Part shown: piece by piece, positions 4,437 to 11,029 of the stretch
How the letters are laid out: each line of letters opens with the position of its first letter
Position numbering within the stretch: position 1 is the first letter of the stretch
From: Thermoprotei archaeon
Lineage (GTDB): Archaea > Thermoproteota > Thermoprotei > Thermofilales > B20-G17
DNA: 11,029 nucleotides
Assembly (NCBI GenBank): GCA_003649515.1
Contig: QMSC01000028.1
Coordinates: forward strand, 1-11,029
Direction: 5' to 3'
Notes under the pieces: model-generated
Database searches by the model: none
Told to the model about the DNA's origin: nothing
What the model saw: the letters and a program-made list of their open reading frames with translations, nothing else
Position numbers and translations under genes: made by a program

Positions 4437-6903
4437 AGGAGATTTACGTATCTTAAGCCTGGAGATCGAGGGCTTTAGAGTGTTTAATACTCCCCAAAGG
4501 TTCACCTTCAATTCTGACATAGTAGTTTTCTTAGGTCCTATAGGCTCAGGAAAGACGTCCATACTCAAGGCGATCGAGTTCGGGCTTTTTGGAACAACAA
4601 GTGAGGTGGCTGATAAGAGGCTTAAGAGCGATGATCTCATCAATGACTTTAGGGATAGGATAAAGGTCGTACTGATGCTCGTGGATCCTAAGGGGAATAA
4701 GCTCAAAATATTGAGGCTTAAGAGAAGGGGTAAGAGAGTTAGGACTAAGGCTTATCTTAATGGTACTCCTCTCGCTTCTCATCTCACAGAAGATAAGCTC
4801 ACGAAATTATTCGGTCTTGGCATGGATGAGTTCTCAAGGCAAGTATACATTAAATGGGATGTCCTACAAGACATTATAAGTGGCTCGCCCATTAAGAGGA
4901 GTAAGGCTCTAGACAGGCTTTTTGGAATAGAGATTCTCGAAGAGTTATACGCGTATACCCCTTTGAGGATTATTGAGGAAAGGATTCTGGAGAGCGAGGA
5001 AGAGTTACGTGAACTGGCTAGAAAACTCCCTGTAGGCTTTGATTTAGAGGATTTCCTTGAAGAGAAGGAGCTAATTATAAGGAACCTGGAGCATTTCAAG
5101 CGCAAGCTAGCCAATATACGCAAACTAATAACGGAACTAGAGAGCGAACTATTGAAACAACAGAAATTAAAGGAGGAATACGAGAAGCTACTTCAAGAAA
5201 AAACTCTACTGACCTCCATGTATGAAGGTCTCAGAAAGGATCTGGAAGGGGTTGCGCCGCTAGTAAGTGTTCTCGAGGCCGAATATGAATTAAATAGGTT
5301 AAGAAAAGAGGCTATTGAGATTCTGAAAATATTGCTTGTGAGGAGGGAATTAGAGCTTCTTGAGAAGGTTTCGGACAAGGACTTGAGAACGTTATTTGAG
5401 CTCTTAAAGAGCACTGTTAGGCTGTTGGAGGTACGACTTGAAGAAATAGACAAAGAGATATCTAGGGTTTCTAAGGAAATCCTCACATACCATAATCTCT
5501 TAACGAAGATAAAGAGCGACATAGGAGACTTAAACGAGAGAATAGGCGGGCTCGAACCGTATCGTGCAGAATATGAAGAGTTAGTAAGTAGGTACGGCGC
5601 ACTTGAGAGCATTAGGAAGAACATCAGTGAAATGGAGCTTAAACTCGCAGAACTTCAAAACATTCGAAGGGAGCGAAGAGAAGCTCTCGATCTCCTCAAA
5701 GCGCTTATTGGCAGACTATCGAGAGAAGGCGTAGCCACATGCCCTGTGTGTGGGCGTCAGTTAGGAAAGGGAGACCTAGAAGGGCTAAAAGGTCTCATGA
5801 AGAAGGTCTCAGAAAGGAGCGAAATACTCAAGGAGTTAATGGACTACGAGGCAAAGCTTCAAGATCTCAAGAGAGTAGAGGAGAGAATGGGCTATCTTGA
5901 AAGTAAATTAACGGAGCTCCTTGAGCTAGAGAGTGAGCTATCTACCCTACGTGAAGAAGCAGAGCGTTTAGAATCCCTATGGAGGAGGGGCGAGGAGTTA
6001 CTGAACGAGCTAAAGATGAAGCATAGTAAAATTCAGTCCTTCATAAAGAACTCTAAGAAGGCTTTGGAGAGGATAGAGCCTACTATTTTTAGATACGAGA
6101 AGGCTAAGGAAATGGAAAAAGTTGAGAGCCAACTAAAGGAACTTGAGAAACGCATAGAAAATCTGGGCTTTAAACCTGATTGGCTGAAAGAGGTCGAAAG
6201 AAAGCTCAATGAGCTTAGGAGAGAGGAAGCTGTTAGCTTAGTCGAAATAAAGCATCTTGAAAAGAAGCGTAAAACTGTAGAGGAAACTCTTGAGAAGTAC
6301 AGGGAAGTTTTTTCGAGAATGGAGGAGGTTAAGAGGAGAATTGACTCCTATAAGAGGCTCTACGAGAAGATTAGGGCTGTGAAATATAGCTTTAGGGCAA
6401 TTCAGGGAGACCTTAGGAAGAGGATGCTCAGCAAAGTCACCGAGAGAATGAATCAAATATTCAGGCAACTGTATGCACACCCCGACTACAATGAGCTCTG
6501 CGTCCGTGTAGTAAAGATGGGTACAGAGGAGGGCATTGTACGCAGTGTCTACGAAATCTACGCTAAACGCACGATTGACGGTGCATGGGTTCCGGTCTAC
6601 AGTAAGCTAAGTGATGGTCAGAAGACTATAATAGCTCTAGCTCTCCTTCTAGCCCTTCACGAGCTATCTGCTCATAATCTAGGAATGTTGATTTTAGATG
6701 AACCATTATTAAACATAGACGAAGAGTGTAGAGCTGCATGGGTACGTACTTTTATTTCTCTGGGCAGGCTTAAGCAAATTATAATAGCAACTCAGGATAG
6801 AAGGCTGGTAGATGAGCTTGAAAAGGGCGGTCGGGTTTTCGTATATCAGTTGAGGCATGGAGGCATCGAAGGTCCTTTGGTAAAACATATTTTACCCGGC
6901 TGA
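4417..6903 (+). CDS. Rad50/SMC-like zinc-hook ATPase, arcadin-4 candidate
   Basis: This 828-residue ABC-type ATPase has the Rad50/SMC layout: N-terminal Walker A GPIGSGKT (40-47), a long coiled-coil arm (about 170-435), a Rad50-type zinc hook with CPVC (442-445), a returning coiled-coil arm (about 460-690), the ABC signature LSDGQ (731-735) and Walker B M-L-I-L-D-E-P (757-763). Two hooks meeting over one zinc would join two dimers. Departures from Rad50 are LSDGQ instead of LSGGQ and I-I-I-A-T-Q-D (789-794 region, Q793) where Rad50 and SMC proteins usually have a switch histidine. No Mre11, HerA or NurA gene is adjacent, unlike the archaeal repair operon. Arcadin-4 of the arcade cluster is described as SMC-like, so arcadin-4 is the best call. 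The alternatives are true Rad50 or the coalescin (ClsN) type of crenarchaeal SMC. Confidence 0.85.
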   Translation: MSKVSLEGDLRILSLEIEGFRVFNTPQRFTFNSDIVVFLGPIGSGKTSILKAIEFGLFGTTSEVADKRLKSDDLINDFRDRIKVVLMLVDPKGNKLKILRLKRRGKRVRTKAYLNGTPLASHLTEDKLTKLFGLGMDEFSRQVYIKWDVLQDIISGSPIKRSKALDRLFGIEILEELYAYTPLRIIEERILESEEELRELARKLPVGFDLEDFLEEKELIIRNLEHFKRKLANIRKLITELESELLKQQKLKEEYEKLLQEKTLLTSMYEGLRKDLEGVAPLVSVLEAEYELNRLRKEAIEILKILLVRRELELLEKVSDKDLRTLFELLKSTVRLLEVRLEEIDKEISRVSKEILTYHNLLTKIKSDIGDLNERIGGLEPYRAEYEELVSRYGALESIRKNISEMELKLAELQNIRRERREALDLLKALIGRLSREGVATCPVCGRQLGKGDLEGLKGLMKKVSERSEILKELMDYEAKLQDLKRVEERMGYLESKLTELLELESELSTLREEAERLESLWRRGEELLNELKMKHSKIQSFIKNSKKALERIEPTIFRYEKAKEMEKVESQLKELEKRIENLGFKPDWLKEVERKLNELRREEAVSLVEIKHLEKKRKTVEETLEKYREVFSRMEEVKRRIDSYKRLYEKIRAVKYSFRAIQGDLRKRMLSKVTERMNQIFRQLYAHPDYNELCVRVVKMGTEEGIVRSVYEIYAKRTIDGAWVPVYSKLSDGQKTIIALALLLALHELSAHNLGMLILDEPLLNIDEECRAAWVRTFISLGRLKQIIIATQDRRLVDELEKGGRVFVYQLRHGGIEGPLVKHILPG

Positions 6904-6928
6904 AGGTTCTATTAAACTGAACAAGGTA

Positions 6929-8632
6929 ATGGAAGAAGGGTATGTTATCGTAGACGGATATACGGACGAACCAGCGGGACTAGGCGTTCCACCATACCTC
7001 GACGTTTATCCCCGTTACGTAGCTGGTGCCATATGGAGTAACTTGCCATCAGCTCAAGTAATATATTTCACAATAGATGAGGTCAGGCGTTCTCTGGACG
7101 TGTTTTTAAAAATAGCCAGTAAAGCTAAGGCCATAATTTTTATTGCAGGTGTCTCAGTACCCGGAAAGTATCTGGGAGGTACTCCGATAAGTCTTGAAGA
7201 GCTAGAGTTCCTATCTAGAGTTTTGGAGAAGCCTGTAAAGATTCTTGGAGGACCTGTGGCAATATTCGGCATTGGCAAGGAGGGTGGAAGAATAGCGGAA
7301 CTTCCAAGCAGGCTTGGGGATAGTTTCGATCTCGTAGTTAGAGGCGATATAGAGCTAGCTGTGTACAGATTCATTAGGGAAAGGTCGCTTGAAAAAGTAG
7401 ATCCTTACGAAAGGAGGACCGATTTCGGTCTCATAGACATGTTTGCAGTTAAAGGCGCAAAGATAGTTTTGCAGCATCCCAATTATTCTAGAAACCTTAT
7501 AATTGAACTTGAAACTTTTAGAGGCTGTCCACGCGCCATCGTGGGAGGCTGTAGTTTTTGCATAGAGCCTCTCTACGGCAAAGTTATATTCCGTTCAGTG
7601 AAGGGTATAGCTGCTGAGGTAAAAGCCCTATACTCTTATGGCGTTAAATGTTTCAGGCTTGGAAGACAGACAGATATTTACTCGTACATGGCCCATGATA
7701 CCGGCAAGTATGAGTTTCCTAAACCAAATCCGAGGGCCGTTGAGCTACTTTTTAAGAGCATTAGAAACGCGGCTCCAAATCTAAAGGTCCTGCACATAGA
7801 CAACGCTAATCCTGGAACTTTAGCTAACCACCCCACTGAAGCTAGAAAAATAACCAAAATTATAGTAAAGTACCATACGCCTGGTGACGTTGCTGCATTG
7901 GGCGTGGAGAGCGCCGATCCCAAGGTCATTAAGCTAAATAATTTGAAAGCATCTCCAGAAGAATCATTGGAGGCCGTCAGGATAATAAATGAGATGGGGG
8001 CTAGAAGGGGATACAATGGATTACCTCATTTACTTCCTGGAATAAACTTCGTTTTCGGATTGATAGGGGAGACTAAGGAGACCTATATCTTGAATTACGA
8101 ATTTTTGAAAAGAATTCTTGAAGAAGGTCTTCTAGTTAGGAGAATAAACTTAAGGCAAGTACTTGTCTTTCCACGCACGCGCATGTGGGATGTAGGGACA
8201 CGGGTCATAAATAGGAATAAGCAGTACTTCAAAGTATTTAAGGAGAAGATTAGAAAGGAAATAGATTTGCCGATGTTTCGACGTGTAGTTCCCCGCGGAA
8301 CCATTTTGAGAGAGGTCTATACTGAGGCTTACGAAGGAAAAAACACTTTGGCAAGGCAAATAGGTAGCTATCCAATACTCGTGTACATTCCTGATTTGCT
8401 ACCTTTAGGAAAGTTTATAGATGTACTAGTTATTGATCACGGCTACAGATCTGTAACAGGCGTTCCTTACCCGCTTAACGTAAATAAGTCTTCAAGAAGG
8501 CTTCTCGAAAAGCTTCCAGGCATCAGCCAGAGAACCGTAGCAAAGATACTTGTGCGCAGACCCTTTAAGAGCCTAGAGGATCTGAGAACGCTAGTAAGGG
8601 AGGAGCAGGTTCTAAAGTGGCTTCGTGTGTAA
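6929..8632 (+). CDS. radical SAM enzyme with C-terminal helix-hairpin-helix (COG1031-like)
   Basis: This 567-residue protein has an N-terminal domain of cobalamin-binding-like alpha/beta type (about 1-150, with strands such as AIIFIAGV and VKILGG). A radical SAM core follows, with the 4Fe-4S site in an elongated spacing: C200-P-R-x5-C208-S-F-C211, that is CX7CX2C rather than CX3CX2C. Further core features are FRLGRQTD (strand 2) and the V-F-G-L-I-G-E-T-K-E-T segment typical of B12-type radical SAM proteins. The C-terminus has a helix-hairpin-helix, L-P-G-I-S-Q-R-T-V-A-K-I-L (528-540), which usually contacts nucleic acid. This combination is that of COG1031, whose substrate is not known to me. 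AAGGT (6921-6927 region) precedes the ATG. It follows the SMC gene by 25 bases and is probably co-transcribed. Its link to the actin system is inference. Confidence 0.85.
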   Translation: MEEGYVIVDGYTDEPAGLGVPPYLDVYPRYVAGAIWSNLPSAQVIYFTIDEVRRSLDVFLKIASKAKAIIFIAGVSVPGKYLGGTPISLEELEFLSRVLEKPVKILGGPVAIFGIGKEGGRIAELPSRLGDSFDLVVRGDIELAVYRFIRERSLEKVDPYERRTDFGLIDMFAVKGAKIVLQHPNYSRNLIIELETFRGCPRAIVGGCSFCIEPLYGKVIFRSVKGIAAEVKALYSYGVKCFRLGRQTDIYSYMAHDTGKYEFPKPNPRAVELLFKSIRNAAPNLKVLHIDNANPGTLANHPTEARKITKIIVKYHTPGDVAALGVESADPKVIKLNNLKASPEESLEAVRIINEMGARRGYNGLPHLLPGINFVFGLIGETKETYILNYEFLKRILEEGLLVRRINLRQVLVFPRTRMWDVGTRVINRNKQYFKVFKEKIRKEIDLPMFRRVVPRGTILREVYTEAYEGKNTLARQIGSYPILVYIPDLLPLGKFIDVLVIDHGYRSVTGVPYPLNVNKSSRRLLEKLPGISQRTVAKILVRRPFKSLEDLRTLVREEQVLKWLRV

Positions 8633-8665
8633 CTTAATGTGCATTATCATTGGAAACATCAGAGA

Positions 8666-8676
8666 AAAATTTTTAG
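8666..8676 (+). promoter_or_regulatory. tRNA promoter
   Basis: AAAATTTTTAG is centred about 28 bases before the 5' end of the mature tRNA, as expected of an archaeal tRNA TATA box. It falls in the 67-base spacer after the radical SAM gene. Confidence 0.5.
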
Positions 8677-8699
8677 AACCAGGAATAGTAATGATCGAA

Positions 8700-8774
8700 G
8701 GGCCCGTAGCTCAGCTAGGATAGAGCGGCGGCCTTCTAAGCCGCAGGTCCCGGGTTCGAGTCCCGGCGGGCCCG
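8700..8774 (+). tRNA. tRNA-Arg (anticodon UCU)
   Basis: The cloverleaf is complete. The acceptor stem is GGGCCCG (8700-8706) with CGGGCCC (8767-8773) and G8774 as discriminator. The D stem is GCTC/GAGC (8709-8712 with 8723-8726), and the anticodon stem GCGGC/GCCGC (8728-8732 with 8740-8744). The anticodon loop CTTCTAA gives TCT at 8735-8737. The T stem CCGGG/CCCGG encloses TTCGAGT (8755-8761). TCT reads AGA arginine codons (and possibly AGG), which are common in this window. There is no intron at the anticodon loop and no encoded CCA, so CCA must be added afterwards. Confidence 0.97.
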
Positions 8775-8948
8775 TGTTCGTAAACATACCTTTATTTAAT
8801 GGGTGATTTCTCTGCATCGAGTTCGAATCAGAGGCCGTTCGAAGAAGGGGGATGGTTCTACATTAGAGGATTAGAGGGTTTAGAGCGGCAATAAGAATAA
8901 ACACGTATTAAGGTTTACTGGAAAATAACTACTTTTAATTTTTACTCG
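8775..8948 (+). other. tRNA-to-dehydrogenase spacer with a hairpin and promoter-like signals
   Basis: No convincing gene is present. TTTATTTAA at 8791-8799 resembles a TATA box, TTCGAA at 8822-8827 pairs with TTCGAA at 8838-8843 over a 10-base loop, and a T-rich stretch CTTTTAATTTTT ends the spacer at about 8932-8943. A 31-codon frame from ATG 8799 exists but overlaps the TATA-like box and has no ribosome site. The parts could bracket a short RNA of about 120 bases on the plus strand, which is speculation. Confidence 0.3.
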
Positions 8949-9968
8949 TTAGTCAAATCCTACCTGTATTTTTATTATCCCCTTCTCTCGTGTTACCATT
9001 CTATCGAATCCAGTTCTTAAGTCCTCTAATTTAATGACATCTGAGACTAAAGACTTCACGTCTACCTTTCCTTTCTCAACAAGTTTCAACGCTGTGTCAA
9101 AATCCCAGTTGTAGACAAGGCTTCCAAATAAGTTGAGCTCCTTATTCACAACATGCATGATGTTTATGTCCACGACTGGAGTTTCGAACACACCTATTAT
9201 GACTACGTTTCCTCCCTTTCGAGTATATTCTAGGGCCTGTGTTAAGGTATCTTTATGTCCTACGGCTTCAAAGGACGTGTCGACGCCTAATCCACCAGTT
9301 TGCTCGATTATTATCTCTCCCAGGTCCTCTTTAAGTGGATTAACCGTCACAGTAGCTCCAAGTTTCTTAGCTATCTCGAGTTTCCAGTCAACTATATCAG
9401 TAATGATCGTATTCAGAGCACCCATGGCTTTTGCTACTTGAAGCGTTAACAGCCCTATAGTTCCTGCACCTAAAATCAATACGTTTTCTCCGAGAGTTGG
9501 TGCTCGTTTAACTGCGTGAACGGCTACTGCAAGTGGCTCTATCATAGCTCCTTCTTCGTAGCTCAGTCCCTCTGGCAGTTTATGCACCCATTTGTCCTCG
9601 ACGACAATATACTCTGTGAAGGCGCCGTTTGTCTGAGCTCCGAGAACCTTTAAGTTAACACATCTGTGGTACTCACCTCTTAAACAGAAGTAGCACTTAC
9701 CACAGGTTACGAGCGGCTCTACGCAAACCTTATCTCCAACGTTAATTCCCTCTACTTTTTCCCCTACTTCAACAACATCTCCTGAGAATTCATGTCCAGG
9801 TATTACAGGTATTACGAAGTCAGGGTGCTTACCCTTATAGGCATGTAAGTCGGATCCACAAATGCCACATCTGCGAACTTTTATTAGGACTTGATTCGGT
9901 CCCGGCTTCGGCTTTTCTACGTCGATGATCTTAATACTATAGGGACCCTTCAGTAATGCCGCTTTCAT
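8949..9968 (-). CDS. zinc-dependent medium-chain dehydrogenase (sorbitol/threonine dehydrogenase-like)
   Basis: This 339-residue cytoplasmic NAD-dependent oxidoreductase is full length for the family. The catalytic zinc site is visible as C37 in the CGICGSD segment and the G-H59-E60 pair, and E144-P follows in the expected place. Structural zinc ligands are C89, C92, C95 and C103. The Rossmann fold has G-A-G-T-I-G (167-172), and D191 at the end of the second strand favours NAD over NADP. The sequence style (VIPGHEFSGDVVEVG, then EPLVTCGKC) fits polyol or L-threonine 3-dehydrogenase relatives acting on secondary alcohols, but the substrate cannot be read from the sequence. It is transcribed alone, away from the polymerase side, from its own promoter. 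The ATG at 9968 has no clear ribosome site and a short leader. Confidence 0.92.
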   Translation of the reverse strand: MKAALLKGPYSIKIIDVEKPKPGPNQVLIKVRRCGICGSDLHAYKGKHPDFVIPVIPGHEFSGDVVEVGEKVEGINVGDKVCVEPLVTCGKCYFCLRGEYHRCVNLKVLGAQTNGAFTEYIVVEDKWVHKLPEGLSYEEGAMIEPLAVAVHAVKRAPTLGENVLILGAGTIGLLTLQVAKAMGALNTIITDIVDWKLEIAKKLGATVTVNPLKEDLGEIIIEQTGGLGVDTSFEAVGHKDTLTQALEYTRKGGNVVIIGVFETPVVDINIMHVVNKELNLFGSLVYNWDFDTALKLVEKGKVDVKSLVSDVIKLEDLRTGFDRMVTREKGIIKIQVGFD

Positions 9969-9999
9969 GATTCGTACCCTAGGTATTATGGGTTAGCTG

Positions 10000-10010
10000 A
10001 GAAATTTAAG
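10000..10010 (-). promoter_or_regulatory. dehydrogenase promoter TATA box
   Basis: The minus-strand sequence CTTAAATTTC, centred near 10005, would start a transcript around 9979, about 11 bases before the ATG. It is the best TATA-like match in this spacer on that strand. Confidence 0.4.
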
Positions 10011-10024
10011 CTTAAATGTTGTTC

Positions 10025-10060
10025 AAGCGCGGACAGCACGCTCTGTTACGCGAAGCGCTC
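10025..10060. other. GC-rich hairpin, possible non-coding RNA
   Basis: Within an AT-rich spacer, CGCG (10028-10031) pairs with CGCG (10049-10052), and inside it ACAG (10033-10036) pairs with CTGT (10043-10046) around the loop CACGCT. A competing pairing AGCGC/GCGCT (10026-10030 with 10055-10059) also exists. In AT-rich thermophile genomes, local GC islands of this type often mark structured RNAs. No family is recognised and the strand is unknown. Confidence 0.3.
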
Positions 10061-10145
10061 GTGAAACTTCTTTTCTTAGATATTGACCGTGAAGGAGTTT
10101 TGAAAAGTCATAATGTCTTGCAAAGTAATTTTTATCCTAACTTAC

Positions 10146-10389
10146 AAAAATGACGCCAGAAAGCCCCCTGTTTTAGTGGGGGATGTATGGCGATAGGTTT
10201 GAATAATAGTCTTTCTCTTTCAATATCATAATCCCGAGTCTTTCTTGGAGGTATGCCCATCGGGCTGGTGGCACAGCCCCTGTACATAGCCTCTGAGCAT
10301 TGAAGAGGTAAACGCTGAAACGGATGTACCTCCAAGCATTGAAGAGGCTGTATGCAAAAATCTCCCTGCTTCAGCAGGGAGAGTGTCAA
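10146..10389 (+). mobile_element. IS200/IS605-like non-autonomous element, copy B (complete)
   Basis: The 244-base unit shares its core with copy A at the window start, in the same orientation. It begins after TTAC (10142-10145). A left subterminal hairpin follows, with CCCCC (10164-10168) pairing with GGGGG (10178-10182). Next come the conserved core 10187-10282, including a GGGCTG/CAGCCC hairpin (10262-10267 with 10274-10279), and two 19-base repeats. The right subterminal hairpin is a perfect inverted repeat, TCTCCCTGCT (10361-10370) with AGCAGGGAGA (10373-10382), and is followed by GTGTCAA ending at 10389. Insertion after TTAC and an end at TCAA are known for the IS608 (ISHp608) branch of IS200/IS605. 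No transposase is encoded, so mobility would need TnpA supplied from elsewhere. It resembles a MITE or a stand-alone TnpB guide-RNA segment. Confidence 0.65.
10290..10347 (+). repeat. two 19-base direct repeats inside copy B
   Basis: CCTCTGAGCATTGAAGAGG at 10290-10308 recurs at 10329-10347 with two differences, a period of 39 bases. Each unit can fold on itself (CCTC with GAGG). A related 11-base word AAACGCTGAAA occurs between them (10310-10320) and again outside the element at 10398-10408. Copy A lacks the pair in this form. Confidence 0.6.
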
Positions 10390-10419
10390 ATTTAGGGAAA
10401 CGCTGAAATACTTTGCCCA

Positions 10420-10430
10420 CTATTTTTATT
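10420..10430 (+). promoter_or_regulatory. polymerase gene promoter TATA box
   Basis: CTATTTTTATT is centred about 25 bases before the ATG at 10449, predicting a leaderless or nearly leaderless transcript. It starts 31 bases after the end of repeat copy B, an arrangement that repeats the one at copy A and the 257 gene. Confidence 0.55.
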
Positions 10431-10448
10431 CTTGAGGCTTAAGAGCGA

Positions 10449-11029
10449 ATGATCGTAAGGTTCTGGCTTCTAGATATAAACTATGATGTTCTACCTAGTA
10501 ATATCCCTGAAATTCGAATGTGGGGTATAACACCTGATGGTGAGAGAATAGTAGTCTTAGATAGGAGTTTTAGACCCTATTTCTACGCTTTACCCAGCGA
10601 TAATGTAGACCCTTCCACTCTTGCTAAGCGAATTAAGGTATCCTTAGCATCTAAAATTATAGACACGTGTGTGGAGGATAAGAAGCTTTACGGCAAACCC
10701 ATTAAAGTCGTTAAGATCGTTTGTCAGGTGCCTAGCCAAGTTCCTGAACTGCGTGATAAGGTTAAAGCGCTATCGGGGGTCAAAGAAGTATACGAAGCAG
10801 ACATACGCTTTTACATGAGATACTTAATAGATTATGATATCCATCCTAGCTCTTGGAACGAGGTTGAAGCTGAAGAGGTAGAGAAGCCAGCTAATTGGAA
10901 GGTCAATAGGGTCTTTTTAGCGAAAGCTCCACCAAAAACGATTCATTTAAACATCCTTCCTGACCTGAAGGTTCTAGCATTCGATATAGAGTGCTACAAT
11001 CCGAGAGGTACTCCAAGCCCCGATATAGA
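10449..11029 (+). CDS. polB: archaeal family B DNA polymerase, N-terminal part (runs off the window)
   Basis: The 193 visible codons cover the N-terminal domain and the beginning of the 3'-5' exonuclease domain of a replicative B-family polymerase. The start MIVRFWLLDINYDV, then E-I-R-M-W-G-I-T-P-D-G and D-R-S-F-R-P-Y-F-Y, is the usual opening of crenarchaeal PolB. F-Y-M-R-Y-L-I-D (about 124-131) corresponds to the segment leading to the uracil-sensing region. Exo I is present as F-D-I-E (D179, E181), so proofreading should be intact. The gene continues past 11029; a family member is typically about 780-800 residues, so roughly three quarters is missing here. It has no Shine-Dalgarno and probably a leaderless transcript from the TATA box at 10420-10430. 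Whether it is the PolB1 or PolB3 type cannot be decided from this part. Confidence 0.93.
   Translation, partial: MIVRFWLLDINYDVLPSNIPEIRMWGITPDGERIVVLDRSFRPYFYALPSDNVDPSTLAKRIKVSLASKIIDTCVEDKKLYGKPIKVVKIVCQVPSQVPELRDKVKALSGVKEVYEADIRFYMRYLIDYDIHPSSWNEVEAEEVEKPANWKVNRVFLAKAPPKTIHLNILPDLKVLAFDIECYNPRGTPSPDI

Noticed and set aside
5193..5624. Long minus-strand open frames opposite the SMC and radical SAM genes
   Set aside because: They lie antisense to coiled-coil or well-conserved coding sequence, are rich in serine and leucine as expected of mirror frames, and lack promoters or ribosome sites.
4417..6903. Simple call of DNA-repair Rad50
   Set aside because: The context is an actin-arcadin operon with no mre11, herA or nurA beside it, and the signature and switch positions are altered. 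Arcadin-4 fits better, although repair Rad50 is not excluded.
8799..8894. 31-codon frame in the spacer after the tRNA
   Set aside because: It has no ribosome site, its ATG lies within the only TATA-like box, and the composition gives no support.
8815..8900. tRNA-like fragments (GTTCGAATC and GAGCGGC) after tRNA-Arg, suggesting a broken tRNA or integration remnant
   Set aside because: The two words are short, in the wrong order for a tRNA, and no acceptor or anticodon stem can be built. No integrase or direct repeat of the tRNA 3' end is visible.
10290..10347. Possible CRISPR array start
   Set aside because: There are only two units of 19 bases with a 20-base interval, inside a mobile element, with no third regular unit and no cas genes.
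10132..10389. 85-codon open frame on the minus strand covering nearly all of element copy B
   Set aside because: The stretch RDYDIERERLLFKPI is shared with copy A, but most codon differences between the copies change the residue, copy A does not keep the frame to its ends, and the frame runs through both terminal hairpins. It is better explained by the element's structure.

Overview
The window comes from a thermophilic-looking archaeon of the Thermoproteota/TACK group. Evidence for this is an Alba chromatin protein, the start of an archaeal family B DNA polymerase, TATA-box promoters close to start codons (some apparently leaderless), an intronless tRNA-Arg without encoded CCA, and above all a gene for crenactin, the archaeal actin. 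From what I know of the family, crenactin occurs in Thermoproteales/Thermofilum-type lineages, Korarchaeota and Caldiarchaeum-type lineages and is absent from Sulfolobales. I cannot name the genus. The DNA is moderately AT-rich with GC-rich RNA structures standing out.

Layout, left to right. Positions 1-208 hold the right part of a short IS200/IS605-like element (copy A). A two-gene unit follows: an unrecognised 126-residue protein overlapping a 3-TM membrane protein (257-899). Converging on it are albA (968-1255, minus) and a cyclophilin-fold-like small protein (1334-1702, minus). Divergent from these is a 74-residue SHOCT-like coiled-coil protein (1777-2001).

The centre (2242-6903) is a tightly packed actin operon: crenactin; a coiled-coil protein whose conserved-looking C-terminal tail fits arcadin-2; a 59-residue protein that overlaps both neighbours and fits arcadin-3; and a Rad50-like zinc-hook SMC ATPase that fits arcadin-4. 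This matches the published 'arcade' cytoskeleton cluster. Arcadin-2 is known to bind crenactin filaments through its C-terminal helix, so these genes probably make a filament, a regulator and an SMC-like partner acting in cell shape or chromosome organisation. Twenty-five bases downstream is a radical SAM enzyme with an unusual cysteine spacing and a C-terminal helix-hairpin-helix (COG1031-like).

The right part holds tRNA-Arg(UCU) at 8700-8774, a divergently placed zinc-dependent medium-chain dehydrogenase (8949-9968, minus), a GC-rich hairpin, a complete 244-base copy B of the IS200/IS605-like element (10146-10389), and the first 193 codons of a family B DNA polymerase that runs off the window end. 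Both element copies lie in the same orientation directly upstream of a TATA box.
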